DNA of 64,000 nucleotides from 66-474 sp040388785. GTDB taxonomy: Bacteria; Pseudomonadota; Gammaproteobacteria; Xanthomonadales; Rhodanobacteraceae. Under the pieces are notes generated by a model. The model saw nothing but the letters and a program-made list of their open reading frames with translations. It searched no databases and was not told the origin of the DNA. The stretch is from assembly GCA_040388785.1 (NCBI GenBank), contig JAZKBD010000009.1, positions 6,455 through 70,454 of the forward strand. The letters run 5' to 3'. Both the position numbers and the translations under genes were made by a program. Positions 61,559-64,000 of this stretch are shown here, piece by piece; position 1 is the stretch's first letter, and each line of letters begins with the position of its first letter.

Positions 61559-63384
61559 ATGATCACGCGCCAGCGACGACCGCTGACCGCGAGGGCGTGC
61601 GCATTCGCGGTGACGGTTACACCGCCGAAGCCGGCTGGTTCGGCCCCGACGATCGCCCACGCTTCGGCTGGCTTTATCGGCCCGACAAACCGGCATCCAA
61701 CGGCGTCGGTGTCGTGATCGTGCCGCCGTTCGGTTACGAGGCGATCTGCGCGCATCGCACGTTGAAGCATCTCGCCGACGACGTCGCGCGAGCGGGCTTC
61801 CTGGCCTTGCGCTTCGATCTCGACGGCACCTGCGACAGCGCGGGCTGCGATGGCGATCCCGGCCGGATCGATGCATGGCTTGCCAGCATCCACGATGCTT
61901 GCGATCTCGCACTCGGCACCGGAGCCACGCAACTTGTTCTCGCCGGTGTCCGGCTCGGCGCCACCTTGGCCATGCTCGCCGCCACCCGTCGCAGCGATAT
62001 CGCCGGCTTGATAGCCATCAACGCCGTGATCAGCGGGAAGGCTTTTCTTCGCGAAGGCCGCGCGCTGCAAGCGGCGATGGATTTGGAACCGGATCCGGAC
62101 GGCCTTTCCTCAGCCGGCGGCGAACTGATTGGGTTCGAAATCACTGACGAAACGAGCGCCGCGCTCCTTTCCGTCGACATCGCTCGGCTCACGACATGCC
62201 CCGCTCGATCATTGCTGCTGATCGAACGCGACGACATGCCTGCGCGGAGCAAGCTCGCCGAGCATCTGCGTACGCTGGGAGCGGATGTCGCGCTACTCCG
62301 GCTGCCCAGATATGTCGATATGATGCGGGATCCGATGAGCAACACCGTGGCGCAATCCATCATCGATGCCAGCATCGAGTTCATTCACCGGATTCCATTT
62401 GCTGACCGTCAAGGTGAGCGCAGCAACAAGCCGGCCGGATTGAGCGGAATTGCAGAACTCAATATGGCCGGGACGCGCATCATTGAAGAATCCATGATGA
62501 CGGCGGACGGCATGTTCGCGATCGTCAGCCGGCCCATCGGGACTGGCACTTCTCGCACGGTATTGCTGCTGACGGTCGGTGCATTGCTGCACGTGGGCCC
62601 CAATCGCATGTACGTATCGCTCGCGCGCCAATTGGCGGGCCACGGTGATACCGTCCTGCGTGTGGACCTGTCGGGTATCGGCGAGAGCAAGCCGCGCAAC
62701 GGCGCGGATGAGAACGTCGTCTACGGTCCTCATGCCATCGACGACGTGGGGCGGTGGGTCGCCGCTGTCGGGCGAAATGGCACCGGGCAAGTCGCCGTGG
62801 TCGGCATGTGTTCGGGGAGTTACCACGCGTTGCAGGCAGCGCTGCGCGGATGCCCTGTCGACTCGCTATTGTTGATCAATCCCGCCGTATTGCGCTACGC
62901 CGAAAACATTCCCGTCTTTGCTCCGGATGCTCCAACCTTCAGCAGGGTGAAGCATTACAACAAGACGATGAGGGATCTCAACGCGTGGAAAAAAATGTTG
63001 CGCGGCAGCGTGTCTTTTGACGCGATCCTGCAAGTCGTGGGCTGGCATGCCGGCAAGTTCCTGCGCCGCTTTGGCAAAGAGATTGCCCGCAGGCTGCATC
63101 TGTCGGCTCGCGACGATCTTGGCCGACGGCTCCAGTCGATGGCGCGACACAACGTGCGCATCCACTTCTTTTTTTCCACAGCCGAACCCGGTCGCAAGCT
63201 CCTTGCCATCGAAGCCGGGAGCGTGGTCCCCAGGCTTTGCAAGGCCGGCGGGCTCGGCGTGCACTTGTTCGAAGGCCCGGACCACACGTTCACGCAACGC
63301 TGGGCGCAACAACGCCTGCACACCGAACTGATGAAGGTTCTGGTCGGGCCGGAACCGGGCGAATCCACTGTTCCATTCCAATGA
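61555..63384 (+). CDS. Tandem alpha/beta-hydrolase protein with one degenerate domain
   Basis: 609-residue protein with two alpha/beta-hydrolase domains. In the N-terminal one (VVIVPPFGYEAICAHRTLK, FLALRFDLDGTCDSAG) the nucleophile elbow is AGVRLGA, with Arg133 where Ser is expected. The C-terminal domain has GMCSGSYHA (Ser420) and GPDHTFT (His), so it looks catalytic. The layout resembles the exosortase-A-associated hydrolases 1 and 2, here fused. Could release or transfer the acyl/aminoacyl group from the carrier. ATGA overlap with GH2 before, and with the esterase after. Confidence 0.82.
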   Translation: MNDHAPATTADREGVRIRGDGYTAEAGWFGPDDRPRFGWLYRPDKPASNGVGVVIVPPFGYEAICAHRTLKHLADDVARAGFLALRFDLDGTCDSAGCDGDPGRIDAWLASIHDACDLALGTGATQLVLAGVRLGATLAMLAATRRSDIAGLIAINAVISGKAFLREGRALQAAMDLEPDPDGLSSAGGELIGFEITDETSAALLSVDIARLTTCPARSLLLIERDDMPARSKLAEHLRTLGADVALLRLPRYVDMMRDPMSNTVAQSIIDASIEFIHRIPFADRQGERSNKPAGLSGIAELNMAGTRIIEESMMTADGMFAIVSRPIGTGTSRTVLLLTVGALLHVGPNRMYVSLARQLAGHGDTVLRVDLSGIGESKPRNGADENVVYGPHAIDDVGRWVAAVGRNGTGQVAVVGMCSGSYHALQAALRGCPVDSLLLINPAVLRYAENIPVFAPDAPTFSRVKHYNKTMRDLNAWKKMLRGSVSFDAILQVVGWHAGKFLRRFGKEIARRLHLSARDDLGRRLQSMARHNVRIHFFFSTAEPGRKLLAIEAGSVVPRLCKAGGLGVHLFEGPDHTFTQRWAQQRLHTELMKVLVGPEPGESTVPFQ

Positions 63385-64000
63385 AGCAGTCCCGCGACTT
63401 GCCAGTACCGAGAACGCTCGAATACGGCAACCCCGAATCACCATTGGCCGTCGTGATGTTGCATGGCCGCAACATGCAGGCCGACGATCTCGCGCCGTTC
63501 GGCGCATCGCTGGGCATCGGCGCGCATTTCATTTTCCCCGACGCACCGCTGGCGGCCGAGTCGGGACGAACATGGTGGCCGGTGGATTCGGAAGCGCGTT
63601 TGCGCGAGCAGGGCGCACGCGACCTGCACGCCATGGATCCCGCGGGGCGAACCGAGGCTCGCGCAATGCTGGACGCACTGTGCGATGCGGTCGCGCACGG
63701 CAAGCGGCTCGCACTGGTCGGCTTCTCGCAAGGCGGGATGCTGGCGATGGATTACGTGTTGCATGGCGGCCGGGTCGATGCGCTCGCGCTGCTGTCGTCG
63801 ACCCGAATCGCATTCGACGAATGGCAGCCCTTGTTGCCGCGCCTGGCCGGCCTGCCCGTGCTGGTCGCGCACGGGCGTGAAGATCGGGAACTGTCGTTCG
63901 CCGCGGGGGAAGCGCTGCGCGACGCCGCGGTGGCGGGGGGCGCCGCGGTGACATGGCTGCCGTTTGACGGTGGCCATGGAATTCCGCTTCCGGCCTGGCG
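63381..64000 (+). CDS. Carboxylesterase/phospholipase-like hydrolase (3' truncated)
   Basis: At least 206 residues, open to the window end. Alpha/beta-hydrolase of the YpfH/phospholipase-carboxylesterase group: LAVVMLHGRNMQADDLAPF, FIFPDAPLAAESGRTWWP, nucleophile GFSQGG, Asp in AHGREDRELS, His in GGHGIP. The expected end is just beyond the window. It overlaps the double hydrolase by four bases and belongs to the carrier-protein operon. Confidence 0.86.
   Translation, partial: MKQSRDLPVPRTLEYGNPESPLAVVMLHGRNMQADDLAPFGASLGIGAHFIFPDAPLAAESGRTWWPVDSEARLREQGARDLHAMDPAGRTEARAMLDALCDAVAHGKRLALVGFSQGGMLAMDYVLHGGRVDALALLSSTRIAFDEWQPLLPRLAGLPVLVAHGREDRELSFAAGEALRDAAVAGGAAVTWLPFDGGHGIPLPAW

Overview
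The window is 64 kb of GC-rich, tightly packed bacterial DNA. The order ubiA, comF (divergent), bioB-bioF-bioH-bioC, an in-frame CCCTCTCCC-type hairpin repeat and the general gene content point to a gammaproteobacterium of the Xanthomonadales/Lysobacterales, probably Rhodanobacteraceae-like; this is an inference. Four runs of exactly ten N (12775, 29821, 38774, 56852) show a scaffolded draft or metagenome assembly. Each run lies in or between genes, and reading frames show that at least two real gaps are not ten bases long. No rRNA, tRNA or CRISPR was recognised, and no stretch over 300 bases lacks a gene.

1-24 kb is mostly housekeeping: an Lhr-type helicase cut by the window start and carrying an in-frame palindromic repeat; an outer-membrane protein, a SnoaL-like protein and a HAF-repeat secreted protein; a MocR/PdxR-type regulator broken by a one-base frameshift; two tandem M61 metallopeptidases; a glutathione S-transferase; an amino-acid permease; ubiA; comF; the biotin operon bioBFHC; a DUF72 protein; a secreted beta-propeller; and an EamA exporter.

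24-54.6 kb is a large exopolysaccharide (EPS) locus. On the plus strand (24.06-37.65 kb) it encodes a UDP-sugar dehydrogenase and 4-epimerase, a short OPX (Wza/GumB-like) lipoprotein, a Wzc-like chain-length protein, a CpsD-like ATPase lacking the P-loop lysine, an outer-membrane beta-barrel, four glycosyltransferases, an O-antigen-ligase/polymerase-like protein and a polysaccharide deacetylase. A 36-bp near-perfect palindrome with a CRP/Clp-like core precedes the OPX gene. Then come a Wzx-type flippase, a stand-alone NRPS (adenylation-carrier-thioesterase), a DUF218 protein, a second flippase, two paralogous secreted beta-helix proteins, galE, a sulfotransferase, a formyltransferase/beta-propeller fusion and two glycosyltransferases, mostly on the minus strand. 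The export set resembles XrtA/PEP-CTERM-associated EPS loci, but no exosortase and no priming phosphoglycosyl transferase lies in the window.

54.7-64 kb is one plus-strand operon: methyltransferase, acyl-CoA-dehydrogenase-like protein, amino acid:[carrier protein] ligase (a class II aminoacyl-tRNA-synthetase relative), DUF1839 protein, acyl carrier protein, cytoplasmic GH2 hydrolase, double alpha/beta-hydrolase and a carboxylesterase cut by the window end. Four junctions after the DUF1839 gene or within its downstream genes are tight ATGA-type overlaps. With the NRPS 13 kb away, the locus has two separate ways to activate an amino acid on a carrier protein beside EPS genes. My main hypothesis is that these modules make or transfer an aminoacyl or acyl decoration for a surface polysaccharide; the sequence suggests this but does not prove it.
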